Below are positions 39,101 through 46,199 of a stretch of 64,000 bases of DNA, piece by piece (positions within the stretch are counted from its first letter, which is position 1; every line of letters starts with the position of its first letter). The stretch covers positions 1-64,000 of the forward strand of contig JAIQET010000007.1 in assembly GCA_020073645.1 (NCBI GenBank), given 5' to 3'. The position numbers were made by a program, and so were the translations under genes. This DNA comes from Terriglobia bacterium. GTDB taxonomy: Bacteria; Acidobacteriota; Terriglobia; Terriglobales; Acidobacteriaceae. The notes under the pieces were generated by a model. That model ran no database searches and was not told the DNA's origin. It saw nothing but the letters and a program-made list of their open reading frames with translations.

Positions 39101-40628
39101 GCCCGCCAGTCCTTGGGCGTTCCACTTTGAACGCCTGGTCGAGCAACGCCGCGCCGCCGTCGCCATCCGTCTCGGCCATCGTTACTGGGTCGCAGCCGAA
39201 CGCGCACAGGCATTTTCCTCCTTGTTTCCGGAGGCGACTCTCGAGCCCGGGGTGCCGGTCGTCTCCAACGGCACGCTGTCGGCGGACGATGTGCTGCTCT
39301 CAGCCGTCACGGGCTGGATGTCGCATCTGGGCCCCATGACAGCAGCACAGCTGGCGGAACTGCTTCGACTGCCGGAGCCGGAAATCGACAAGGCCCTTCT
39401 CAGGATGGAAGCTTCCGGCGCCATCCTCCGCGGCCAGTTCACGAGTGCGGCTGAGCGGACGGGAGTGTCCGCTCCACACCAGCAGGAATGGTGCGAGCGC
39501 CGGCTGCTGGCCCGCATCCACCGCCTCACCGTGGCCACGCTGCGCAAGCAGATTGAGCCCGTAACCGCCGCGCAATTCATGCGCTGGTTGCTGCGTTGGC
39601 AACACGTCGCCCCGGGGACCCAGGTGCAAGGCGAGCGAGCCACTCTGGATGTGCTGCGCCAGTTGCAAGGATTCGAGATTCCCGCCAATGCCTGGGAGCG
39701 TCAGGTGCTCGGGAGACGCATTGCCAACTACGATCCCAAGTGGCTCGACCAGCTCTGCCTCACCGGCGCCGTGGGATGGGGAAGATTGTCTCCGCACCCT
39801 GCAACGCTCGAAGACTCCGCTGCCGGCAAGCGCCGAGTCATCCCCACCAGCGTCGCTCCCATCACCTTCTTCGTCCGTGAAGAGGCCGACTGGATGACGC
39901 CACACAATCCAGCCGCCGACCAGCCCGAGGCGCGCTGCCTGAGTCATGGCGCCCGCCAAGTGCTGGATTTTCTGCGGCAGCGTGGAGCATCGTTCTTCGC
40001 GGATATTGTCCGCGGCACCGACAAGCTGAAAGCCGAAGTCGAAACCTCCCTCTGGGAGCTGGTTGCAGCCGGAGTAGTCACCGCCGATGGCTTCGACAAC
40101 CTGCGCTCCCTCATCGATCCCAAGCGTCGCGCCGGACAAGGCAGCGGGAGAAGCGCGCGTCCGCGGCACAGCTCCGGGCGCTGGGCGCTGCTCTTTACCG
40201 ATCAGGCCGTCGAGCGCAACCGGGCCGTCGAGGCCACCTGCTGGATGCTGCTCAAACGCTACGGTGTAGTCTTCCGCGACCTGATGGTGCGTGAAACCAA
40301 CTTGCCCAAGTGGCGTGAATTGCAGATGGCGTTCCGCCGCCTGGAGGATCGCGGCGAGATTCGCGGTGGGCGCTTCGTGGACGGATTCCTGGGCGAACAA
40401 TTCGCGTTGCCGGTTGCAGTGGAATCGCTGCGCGCCAGTCGCAAGCTGCCGGTTACCGGAGAGATCATTATTCTGTCGGCGGCTGATCCCCTCAACCTGG
40501 TCGGCATCCTGGTTCCCGGCGAGCGCGTCCCCGCCATCTCCGGAAAGATTGTCACGTTTCGCGACGGTGTGGCGGTCCAGGAAGCAGCCCCTCCGGGCTC
40601 GCAGCCATCCGCAGCGATTAGCGCGTAG
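36183..40628 (+). CDS. lhr: Lhr-type DEAD/DEAH-box helicase with in-frame repeat insertions
   Basis: The 1481-residue ATP-dependent helicase has a Walker A (APTGSGKT, 47-54), the DEIH box (172-175), SATQKP, and QRVGRSGHWRG, followed by the winged-helix and large C-terminal domains typical of bacterial Lhr. Lhr unwinds RNA-DNA hybrids and has roles in DNA repair. Three dispersed repeats sit in frame: 37461-37510 (residues about 427-443), 39073-39104 (964-974) and 39453-39479 (1091-1099), each adding repeat-derived loops. The core ATPase residues are intact. Confidence 0.95.
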   Translation: MSSLPSSLAWAHPLVREWFVRRFSTPTEPQEQGWPHILAGRTTLISAPTGSGKTLSAFLACIDRLVRKALAGDLRDRTEVLYVSPLKALGNDIQKNLEVPLGEILQMAGERGLLMPEIRIAVRTGDTLMHERRAMLKRPPHILVTTPESLYILLTAEKSRAILRDIETVIVDEIHAVADDKRGAHLTLSLERLEALTHRPPVRIGLSATQKPIEEVAHFLTGNGRPDPVIVNIGHKRQLDLAVEIPASQLGPITTNEMWDEIYNRLVELVEQHRSTLVFVNTRRLAERVAHHLGERLGEDNVAAHHGSLARKLRLTAEKKLKEGQVKVLVATASLELGIDIGTVDLVVQISSPRAIAVALQRVGRSGHWRGAVPKGRFFATTRDELLECAALVRAIQHGELDRLMIPEAPLDILAQQIVATCASADRSAGVPPAVVGASRPHTREDIPHTKGDVADAATDAWDEDALFALVTRAYPYRNLSRATYDAVLEMLSEGIAARRGRYGAYLHRDRVNHKLRARRGSRLAAITSGGAIPETALFNVVAEPEGTMVGTVDEDFAVESMAGDVMLLGNTSWRIRRIEGKSGRVLVEDAHGAAPNIPFWLGEAPARTHELSADVGQLRQTISDLLGNTFPVGPSQSNPEVGAAVAWLKQECGLDDSGAEQTVEYILQGRAVLGAVPTQDTIIAERFFDEGGGMQLVIHAPFGGRINKAWGLALRKRFCRGFNFELQAAATDNGLNIALAEQHSFPLADVFHFLTAETVQPLLEQAALASPIFGTRWRWDANRALALLRFQSGKKVPPQIQRMRSDDLLASVFPDVAACQENIVGDIQIPDHPLVHEVMKDVLTEAMDVDGLKQLLRGMDEGRIRCLAVDTPVPSQFSHEILNANPYAYLDDAPLEERRARAVEMRRVLPESVLEEVGKLDPAAIAQVREEAWPDVRDADELHDVLHTLIALPEDLSSVGRALPSTSLRASLPASPWAFHFERLVEQRRAAVAIRLGHRYWVAAERAQAFSSLFPEATLEPGVPVVSNGTLSADDVLLSAVTGWMSHLGPMTAAQLAELLRLPEPEIDKALLRMEASGAILRGQFTSAAERTGVSAPHQQEWCERRLLARIHRLTVATLRKQIEPVTAAQFMRWLLRWQHVAPGTQVQGERATLDVLRQLQGFEIPANAWERQVLGRRIANYDPKWLDQLCLTGAVGWGRLSPHPATLEDSAAGKRRVIPTSVAPITFFVREEADWMTPHNPAADQPEARCLSHGARQVLDFLRQRGASFFADIVRGTDKLKAEVETSLWELVAAGVVTADGFDNLRSLIDPKRRAGQGSGRSARPRHSSGRWALLFTDQAVERNRAVEATCWMLLKRYGVVFRDLMVRETNLPKWRELQMAFRRLEDRGEIRGGRFVDGFLGEQFALPVAVESLRASRKLPVTGEIIILSAADPLNLVGILVPGERVPAISGKIVTFRDGVAVQEAAPPGSQPSAAISA
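37461..37510. repeat. Repeat copy in frame inside lhr (first insertion)
   Basis: GTAGCGCCGGCGTCCCGCCG and the GTGGGGGCGTC hairpin match the intergenic copies at 31458 and 62842, here read as SAGVPPAVVGASRPH. Confidence 0.8.
39073..39104. repeat. Repeat copy in frame inside lhr (second insertion)
   Basis: CTTCGACTTCGCTCAGGG matches the left-hand copy at 353-381 except for one base. The reading frame is preserved (PSTSLRASLPAS). Confidence 0.75.
39453..39479. repeat. Repeat copy in frame inside lhr (third insertion)
   Basis: GAGCGGACGGGAGTGTCCGC followed by TCCACAC is close to the intergenic unit at 4321-4345. It is read as ERTGVSAPH before the conserved EWCERRLLARIHR. Confidence 0.65.
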
Positions 40629-40644
40629 CCGGCGCGCGCTCTCG

Positions 40645-40691
40645 CAAAAAACAATCGGGAACCCGGTGAGGGGGTCACCCAGGTTCCCGAT
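40645..40691 (-). terminator. Intrinsic terminator, minus strand
   Basis: On the minus strand ATCGGGAACC (40691-40682) pairs with GGTTCCCGAT (40663-40654), with an inner GGTGA/TCACC stem, and is followed by TGTTTTTTG. It lies about 290 bases beyond the M23 gene and ends either that transcript or a separate RNA. Confidence 0.75.
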
Positions 40692-40890
40692 GAGCTGATG
40701 CCCAGCTGGACTGCAAAAGCGCTTCCCCGTCGCTTTCGCCGAGCTAATCGGCTCCGTGTGCGATGCACTTCGAGATCAATGCACCGGCGACGGTACGCTA
40801 TCCCAGGGTGGTTCTACTGTGTCGATTCCCCGCTTTCCGTTCTGGAATCGGAAAAAGGCGCAGAAAAATGCCCAAAAACACCGAATTTAC
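40645..40890 (-). ncRNA. Possible structured non-coding RNA
   Basis: The 353-base gap between lhr and the M23 gene holds no ORF but a run of hairpins on the minus strand. CGATTCC/GGAATCG lies at 40850-40823, a GTGC-N3-GCAC element at 40768-40758, GCCGA/TCGGC at 40752-40738, GCGAAAGCG/CGCTTTTGC at 40739-40713 (9 bp, one G-T pair), and last the terminator at 40691-40645. A possible start lies near 40890 (TAAATT box). No known RNA family was recognised. It may instead be the 3' UTR of the M23 gene. Confidence 0.35.
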
Positions 40891-40908
40891 AGGAACAGAT
40901 AGTCTCCT

Positions 40909-40930
40909 CTTGTTCCGAAAATAGAACAAG
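40909..40930. promoter_or_regulatory. Palindrome CTTGTTC-N8-GAACAAG
   Basis: A perfect seven-base inverted repeat with an eight-base AT-rich spacer lies just upstream (minus direction) of the possible RNA start. It looks like an operator, but no regulator can be named. Confidence 0.4.
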
Positions 40931-40981
40931 CCACGCATCCCGGAACCGCCGCCTGCATGGCTGTGGTCATCGCCGTCTGGC

Positions 40982-41914
40982 TCACGGCAACTTGAGGCCG
41001 AGCAGCGTGGCCGGGTTTACGTACATCCCCTGCCAGCGCACGGCCACATGCAGATGAGGCCCAGTCGCGCGTCCAGTTCCGCCACTGAGCCCGATTTTCT
41101 GCCCGCGCGCCACCTGATCGCCCTCTTTCACCTGGAGTTCGGAGAGATGCATATACAGAGTCAATAAGCCCTGCCCGTGGTCGAGCACCACGCAGTTGCC
41201 TTCGAAAAACAGCGGCCGCGCCAGCAACACCGTCCCGCGATTGAGCGCCGAAACCATCGTGCCTTGCGGAACCGCATAATCGAGTCCCTGGTGCATGCTC
41301 TGGGTTTTGCCGTTGAACGTCCGTCGCGTGCCGAACACGTCGGAGACGCGGGCCTCAACCGGGGCAAGAAATCTTCCCGACCACTCGCGCTCGGGTTCCA
41401 TTCGGCCAAACAGTTCCTGCTTCAGTGCTTTTTCCTGATTGATCTGTTGCAGTTCCTCAGGGCTGGGCTCGGTAAATTTTTTGGAAACCGTCACCTTGAT
41501 CGTGAGGTATTTCGCCGCTCGAATGCTGATCGTCCGCTCGAAAGCGACTTCTTCTCCTCGGGCGGTAGTTCCGTTCAGCGCCAGTGGATAGCTGCCGGCA
41601 GCGGTTTCCAGGCTGACGCCCGCGATTCCGTACCAGGTCTTGCCCTTGGGGTCGAGACTGAAGAAGACTTGATGTCCCAGCCAGCTTCCGGAAAGTGATC
41701 GGAGGCCCACTGGAGACGCCACGCGGAAGATCACTGGCGTCCCATTCACCAGTCGTGAGGGCTGCCAGGAAATGGACCAGAGCTTTGTCTTGGTCTTGGG
41801 ATTTGTCGGGGCCAGTTCAGCCGCGCACTGAACCGCGCAGAACGACGTGCTGATCAGCAGGAGAACCAAGCCCCTGCCAAAAACTAGCCGGATTCTTGAA
41901 AGCAGCGATGGCAA
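40982..41914 (-). CDS. M23 (LytM) family peptidase, exported
   Basis: The 310-residue protein has an N-terminal hydrophobic segment (LVFGRGLVLLLISTSFCAV), a beta-rich middle region and a C-terminal M23 domain with HQGLDYAV (first zinc His and Asp), LYMHLSELQVKEGDQVARGQKIG, and the H-x-H motif in TGPHLHVAVR. All zinc ligands are present, so it may be an active peptidoglycan hydrolase or an activator. Confidence 0.92.
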   Translation of the reverse strand: MPSLLSRIRLVFGRGLVLLLISTSFCAVQCAAELAPTNPKTKTKLWSISWQPSRLVNGTPVIFRVASPVGLRSLSGSWLGHQVFFSLDPKGKTWYGIAGVSLETAAGSYPLALNGTTARGEEVAFERTISIRAAKYLTIKVTVSKKFTEPSPEELQQINQEKALKQELFGRMEPEREWSGRFLAPVEARVSDVFGTRRTFNGKTQSMHQGLDYAVPQGTMVSALNRGTVLLARPLFFEGNCVVLDHGQGLLTLYMHLSELQVKEGDQVARGQKIGLSGGTGRATGPHLHVAVRWQGMYVNPATLLGLKLP

Positions 41915-41980
41915 CTCGGAATCTAGCGTAGCACTCGGCCGCCGGTGACGCGATGCTTCAGGAGGATACCTATCCCCAAC

Positions 41981-43309
41981 TCATTGCGCGCGTGGCCCCG
42001 CTCCCGGCCCAGGCACCACCACCGGCCGGTCGAAGGTAATTTCCATCTCGGTGAACCTGGGCAGAATCACATCCCGGCCGCGGCGCGTTACCATGAACAG
42101 GCCCGACGCGGATGCGGACACAATCCGCGCGACTCCCGCGGTGGAAGCGTCGGTTGCGGTGGAAACCAGCGCCTCGATCAACAGTTGTGCGCCGTCGTCC
42201 GCCACCTTCCCGATTCCCGCCGTCACCCCAATGTTCGCCAGCATCCAGGCCTTACCCGGCCTGCCGCCTCTCAGCCCACCTTCGGAATCCATCGTGGCGC
42301 GCGAGCCCTGGTCCAGCTCTGCTCCACTGACTGAGGCCGCCAGGGGAGCACCGCCGCCGCCCGGCAAGGTCAGCGCAGTGAAGGCCAGGTGCAGCGAACC
42401 CGCGCGACTTAGCCAGCGTGGTTGCGTGCTTTTTACGACCTTTCCCTCGAATAAACTCCCCTCGGGCAGTACCACGCTTGAACCCACGCGGACCGGCTGG
42501 ACCAGGCGGGCTTGAAACAAATCGCCGGCATGGTTCTTGCCGGCGCTAATGGAACTGAGCAGGATGATCTTGGCCTGGGTTCCAGTGGCAAGCGTCACCG
42601 GTCCCAGCGGCAAAGCGGCCGGGGAAACAGTCGCGTCCGAGGTTGCAGCAGCTAGTTCTCCGGCGGTCAAGCCCGCCGCCTCAAGAGTCACTATGGGGCC
42701 AGTTGCTTTCTTGCCGGGCTGGGCGTGCTGCGGCGCTGGGCTCGCTGCCTCGGCATGGACCGCCGATTGCGCTGCAGGTTGAGCTGACTTGCCCGGCTTC
42801 GGGTGCACCTCCGACCTGGGACCAATGGAGATCAACGAAACTCGCAGCGGAATTTCCGCTCCGCCGGCCAGAGAAAGGCTCGCAGAATGAAAGGAAGGAT
42901 AGTTCTCATGGCGCGGCGTAAAGACTTTGATCACCCAGGGCCAGCGATCGTTCGGTACCCTTCGCCGCCGCTCCAGCTTATCCACAGTGAGACGAACCCG
43001 GCTGTCCGCTGGAAACAATCTGCGGTCCCCGGAATAGACATCTTGTGAAAGCGTTCCCTCGAGCACCTGTCCCGGTCCCAGGGCCGAAACCTTCACTGGG
43101 CTGTCGAGTTGGACTTTCAAATACAGGCTGGAATTTCCGGCAACCTGCGCCTGGGCGCTGCCAGCCTGATTGTCCGCCGCAAACACCAGCGAAGCCATCG
43201 CCAGCCAGCAGCAAAACAACCCGCCTGCTGCCCGAATGAAAGGTTTGCAGGATGAGCGCCGCCAGTACATCGCGGAGCAGTGGCGTAGGACGCGGAACAG
43301 TATTCTCAT
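41981..43309 (-). CDS. Secreted protein of unknown function
   Basis: The protein of up to 442 residues has an N-terminal hydrophobic segment (FIRAAGGLFCCWLAMASLVFAAD), an Ala/Pro-rich linker and two similar beta-rich regions. These include LYLKVQLDSPVKVSALGPGQVLEGTL and FQARLVQPVRVGSSVVLPEGSLFEGKVV, which look like duplicated barrel modules reminiscent of TrbI/VirB10-type domains. I do not recognise the family. Starts at 43270 (clean signal peptide) and 43375 (TTG) are also possible. Confidence 0.65.
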   Translation of the reverse strand: MRILFRVLRHCSAMYWRRSSCKPFIRAAGGLFCCWLAMASLVFAADNQAGSAQAQVAGNSSLYLKVQLDSPVKVSALGPGQVLEGTLSQDVYSGDRRLFPADSRVRLTVDKLERRRRVPNDRWPWVIKVFTPRHENYPSFHSASLSLAGGAEIPLRVSLISIGPRSEVHPKPGKSAQPAAQSAVHAEAASPAPQHAQPGKKATGPIVTLEAAGLTAGELAAATSDATVSPAALPLGPVTLATGTQAKIILLSSISAGKNHAGDLFQARLVQPVRVGSSVVLPEGSLFEGKVVKSTQPRWLSRAGSLHLAFTALTLPGGGGAPLAASVSGAELDQGSRATMDSEGGLRGGRPGKAWMLANIGVTAGIGKVADDGAQLLIEALVSTATDASTAGVARIVSASASGLFMVTRRGRDVILPRFTEMEITFDRPVVVPGPGAGPRAQ

Positions 43310-43459
43310 TGGGCTACCAGCCAAGACTTCTCCCCCACCGTGGCGTTCCCGGCATTCTATCGCAAGTGTAGTCAACGACGGCAGATAGTAATGGCCCGCC
43401 TTGTTTCCGCAGGTGTAGTGGAAACCTCACCTATCAAGTCACGATGCCGTTGGAGAATT

Positions 43460-43535
43460 TGGTGGACCTGGTCGGGTTCGAACCGACGACCTCTTCCATG
43501 CCATGGAAGCGCGCTCCCAACTGCGCCACAGGCCC
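43460..43535 (-). tRNA. tRNA-Ala (anticodon GGC)
   Basis: A complete 76-base cloverleaf is read on the minus strand. The acceptor stem GGGCCTG pairs with CAGGTCC and includes the G3-U70 pair that identifies alanine tRNAs. The anticodon loop is ATGGCAT with GGC, the T-loop is TTCGAAC, and the encoded 3' end is ACCA. The antisense strand yields a false peptide with GFEPTTSS. Confidence 0.97.
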
Positions 43536-43707
43536 ATGTGCGACAGGAAAGAACCAAAGCAATTCTCGCCCAGCCAGGGAGGATAGTCAAACTCGGAATC
43601 CCGACGATCCCCATGTCTGCAGGTGGGAAATGATCCGCAGCATGGATCGCCTGCCCCCGACTTTGCGAAAACCAGGAAACTTAGTATTCTGTGGTGCATT
43701 AGCCGAC

Positions 43708-44409
43708 ATGAATCGGAGCCCAATTCACACGGCACTCTGCCTGTTGCCCTTCCTGGCGTTGCCGGCAACCGCACAAGCCCCATCCAGCCAGGTCGCCACT
43801 CCGCCACCTGTTTCCTACTCTTCTGTCAGCCAGTTGAACCTGCTGCTGTCCCAGCTGGAACAAACCGTGCAGGCTATCAAGGGTGACCTCTCGAATTTGC
43901 GGATCGAGCGCTGGAAGACGGATTCCGGCACCAAGCGTCAGGCCGAAGCGAATGTGGATTCCATCCAGCGCAATCTGCAGAACGCGCTGCCCGAGATCAT
44001 TGCCCAATTGCGAAACTCTCCCGAAGATCTCAATGGGACCTTCAAGCTCTATCGCAACCTCGATGCACTCTATGATGTGTTCGGCTCGGTCGTGGAATCG
44101 GCCGGGGCCTTCGGCTCCAAGGATGAGTTCCAGTCGCTGGGCAACGATCTGAATTCTCTGGAGCGGTCCCGTCATGCGTTCGCCGATCGCATGGAGACGC
44201 TGGCCGGCGCCAAGGAAGTCGAACTGACGCGGCTGCGTACCCAGTTGCGTAACGCGCCGACCGCAGCTCCTGCTCCTTCGGCACCCAAGAAAATTATCGT
44301 GGACGACAACGAACCCCCTCAGAAGACCACCAAGAAGAAGCCCGCTCCCAAGAAGTCCAGTACTCCTCCGCCCAGCGCCACTCCTGCGACCACACCACCG
44401 CCCCACTAG
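43708..44409 (+). CDS. Exported coiled-coil protein of unknown function
   Basis: The 233-residue protein has a signal peptide (NRSPIHTALCLLPFLALPATAQA). A long helical region follows with heptad character (VSQLNLLLSQLEQTVQAIKGDLSNLRIERWK to RHAFADRMETLAGAKEVELTRLRTQL), then a Lys/Pro/Thr-rich tail (KKKPAPKK). The start at 43708 follows the signal peptide; the longer frame translates tRNA antisense sequence. Function is unknown. Confidence 0.7.
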   Translation: MNRSPIHTALCLLPFLALPATAQAPSSQVATPPPVSYSSVSQLNLLLSQLEQTVQAIKGDLSNLRIERWKTDSGTKRQAEANVDSIQRNLQNALPEIIAQLRNSPEDLNGTFKLYRNLDALYDVFGSVVESAGAFGSKDEFQSLGNDLNSLERSRHAFADRMETLAGAKEVELTRLRTQLRNAPTAAPAPSAPKKIIVDDNEPPQKTTKKKPAPKKSSTPPPSATPATTPPPH

Positions 44410-44502
44410 GGGACTCTCGCTCCAGGCCATCGCCTTTGTCGCGGCTGCCTTGACCCGCCCGACATGACCACCTAAGTTACTGAATTTACGGCTCCTTCTT
44501 GT

Positions 44503-44530
44503 GGAACTCTTAACACCTCTGCGGAGTCTA
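44503..44530 (+). promoter_or_regulatory. Possible ECF-type promoter
   Basis: GGAACT (44503-44508) and a TCTA block (44527-44530) are spaced like sigma-E-class promoters, 107 bases before the ECF sigma gene, and would fit autoregulation. A TATAAT at 44619-44624 is an alternative. The evidence is motif only. Confidence 0.3.
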
Positions 44531-44636
44531 TTACAAGCGTGGGTAGTTGTGCGCCAGGTAGCGAGCAGATTGGGCGCAGGGATCACTTTTGGGCCAGCGC
44601 TAGGATCGGAAAAGAACCTATAATGGGGGTAACGCC

Positions 44637-45386
44637 ATGAGGGTTATGGCGGGAGCAATCACGTTGGGTGATCTCGCAGGGGCGCTAGCAGTCCGGACTC
44701 AGGAATCCGCGATCGTGGCCGAACTGAAGGCTGGGTCCGAGGACGCATACGCCTGGTTGATCGGCGAGTTTCACCAACCCATCTATAGCCTCGTTTATCG
44801 CTTGGTGGCCGATCCGGCCGACGCTGCCGACACTACCCAGGAAGTTTTTTTGAAGGTCTTCCGTGGCATGAAGCATTTCCACGGTGAGTCCAGCCTGAAG
44901 ACGTGGATTTATCGCATCGCCGTGCATGAAGCCTACAACCGACGCCGCTGGTGGTTCCGCCATAAGGCACGGGAAACGTCAATAGAACCGCTGCAACCGG
45001 ATACCGAACCTGGCGCGGCCGCGGGTTTGAAGGACCTGCTGGTAGATGAAGGCGAATCGCCGTTCGACAGCGTGGTGCACGAAGAAATCCGGGTGCGCGT
45101 CGAAGAAGAGTTGCGCAAGGTACCCGAGCCCTATCGCACCGCCGTGATCTTGCGGGATCTCGAGGACATGTCGTACGAAGAGATTGCCGAGGTCACGCAG
45201 GTCTCGCTGGGCACGGTGAAATCGCGCTTGACTCGTGGACGCGAGGCCCTGAAGCAGCGCCTCGTGGCCTACGTCCGGGAGGTTGGGCCGCAGCTTGGTC
45301 TCCAGGCTCCGATGGAGCGCCGTTCGAAAATGGACGCGCGTTCCCTTGGTTCTGCAGATGGCAGGGAAGTCGAGGTGACGTCATGA
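44637..45386 (+). CDS. ECF RNA polymerase sigma factor
   Basis: The 249-residue protein has region 2 (DPADAADTTQEVFLKVFRGMKHFHGESSLKTWIYRIAVHEAYNRRRWW) and region 4 (ELRKVPEPYRTAVILRDLEDMSYEEIAEVTQVSLGTVKSRLTRGREALKQ), the RpoE/ECF layout. A C-terminal tail follows. GGGGG lies ahead of the ATG at 44637. The gene overlaps the anti-sigma gene by ATGA. Confidence 0.95.
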   Translation: MRVMAGAITLGDLAGALAVRTQESAIVAELKAGSEDAYAWLIGEFHQPIYSLVYRLVADPADAADTTQEVFLKVFRGMKHFHGESSLKTWIYRIAVHEAYNRRRWWFRHKARETSIEPLQPDTEPGAAAGLKDLLVDEGESPFDSVVHEEIRVRVEEELRKVPEPYRTAVILRDLEDMSYEEIAEVTQVSLGTVKSRLTRGREALKQRLVAYVREVGPQLGLQAPMERRSKMDARSLGSADGREVEVTS

Positions 45387-46054
45387 ATTGCGCCGAAGTC
45401 AAATCCTTGTTTTCGTCTTATCTGGACGGCGCAGTGACCGGTACGCAGATGCGTGCCCTCAGCCAGCACCTGCAAACCTGTGTTCACTGCCGGCAGGAGT
45501 ATGTCTCTCTTCATCACACCCAGCAATTGCTGGCCAGGGTGGGCCGCCGGAAAGCGCCGGCCGACCTGGCGCTGAAGCTGCGGGTTGCCATCTCCCAAGA
45601 AATCGCGCACTCCAAGCGTCCGTTCCTCGATGGCATGACGATTCGTCTGGAGAACGCGTTGAACGCGTTTATGGTTCCAGCCACCGCCGGTCTGGTCACT
45701 GCGGTGGTGATCTTCGGGTTGCTCACCTTCTCCCTGGCGGTTCCCGGCCAGTTGCAGGCCGACAACGACGATGTCCCGCTCATGCTGTACACCGCTCCGC
45801 AGCTGCAGCAGTCGGCCTTTGGCACAGCCCTGGATTCGATCAACGATGACTCGGTCGTAATCGAAGCCTATGTGGACTCCAACGGCCGGGTAGAGGATTT
45901 CCGCATCCTGTCGCACCCGCAGGAGGCCAAGGCATTGCTGCCGCAGTTGAACCGAATGCTGATTTTCACCACCTTCCGTCCCGCCACATCCATGGGCCGG
46001 CCCACCGCGGGGCGGGCGGTGCTGTCGTTCTCGAAAATCAGCGTGAAGGGATGA
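45383..46054 (+). CDS. Zinc-finger anti-sigma factor with a TonB-C-like outer domain
   Basis: The 223-residue membrane protein begins with an anti-sigma zinc finger, H29-x3-C33-x2-C36 (HLQTCVHC). A cytoplasmic helix and one membrane helix (about 97-119) follow. Its outer region (VIEAYVDSNGRVEDFRILSHP to FTTFRPATSMGRPTAGRAVLSFSKI) looks like a TonB C-terminal-type fold. It should bind and hold the upstream sigma factor. Confidence 0.85.
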   Translation: MNCAEVKSLFSSYLDGAVTGTQMRALSQHLQTCVHCRQEYVSLHHTQQLLARVGRRKAPADLALKLRVAISQEIAHSKRPFLDGMTIRLENALNAFMVPATAGLVTAVVIFGLLTFSLAVPGQLQADNDDVPLMLYTAPQLQQSAFGTALDSINDDSVVIEAYVDSNGRVEDFRILSHPQEAKALLPQLNRMLIFTTFRPATSMGRPTAGRAVLSFSKISVKG

Positions 46055-46056
46055 AG

Positions 46057-46126
46057 ACCAGCAATTAGCAACTAGCAGTTAGCACTTGGGGCTCTTTCCT
46101 GCTAGTTGCCAATTGCTGGTTCTTCC
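46057..46126. repeat. Imperfect palindrome of AGCAATTAGCAACTAG words
   Basis: CAGCAATTAGCAACTAGCAG is answered by CTAGTTGCCAATTGCTGG about 25 bases later. It lies between the anti-sigma gene and the next TPR gene. Confidence 0.7.
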
Positions 46127-46199
46127 GTTTGACCCTCTGCGGAGAAGCCCTTAAACTGACACAGTAACCCGCATCCCGACCAGCCTGCTGGAGGTCTCC

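Noticed and set aside
40640-40930. 6S RNA, tmRNA, SRP RNA or RNase P RNA in the lhr-M23 gap
   Set aside because: None of the diagnostic sequence motifs of these RNAs was found; the region is reported only as an unassigned candidate.
43444-43707. Upstream part of an open frame that reads GFEPTTSS before the exported protein
   Set aside because: It is translated from the antisense of the tRNA-Ala gene and is a well-known false peptide; the real start is at 43708.
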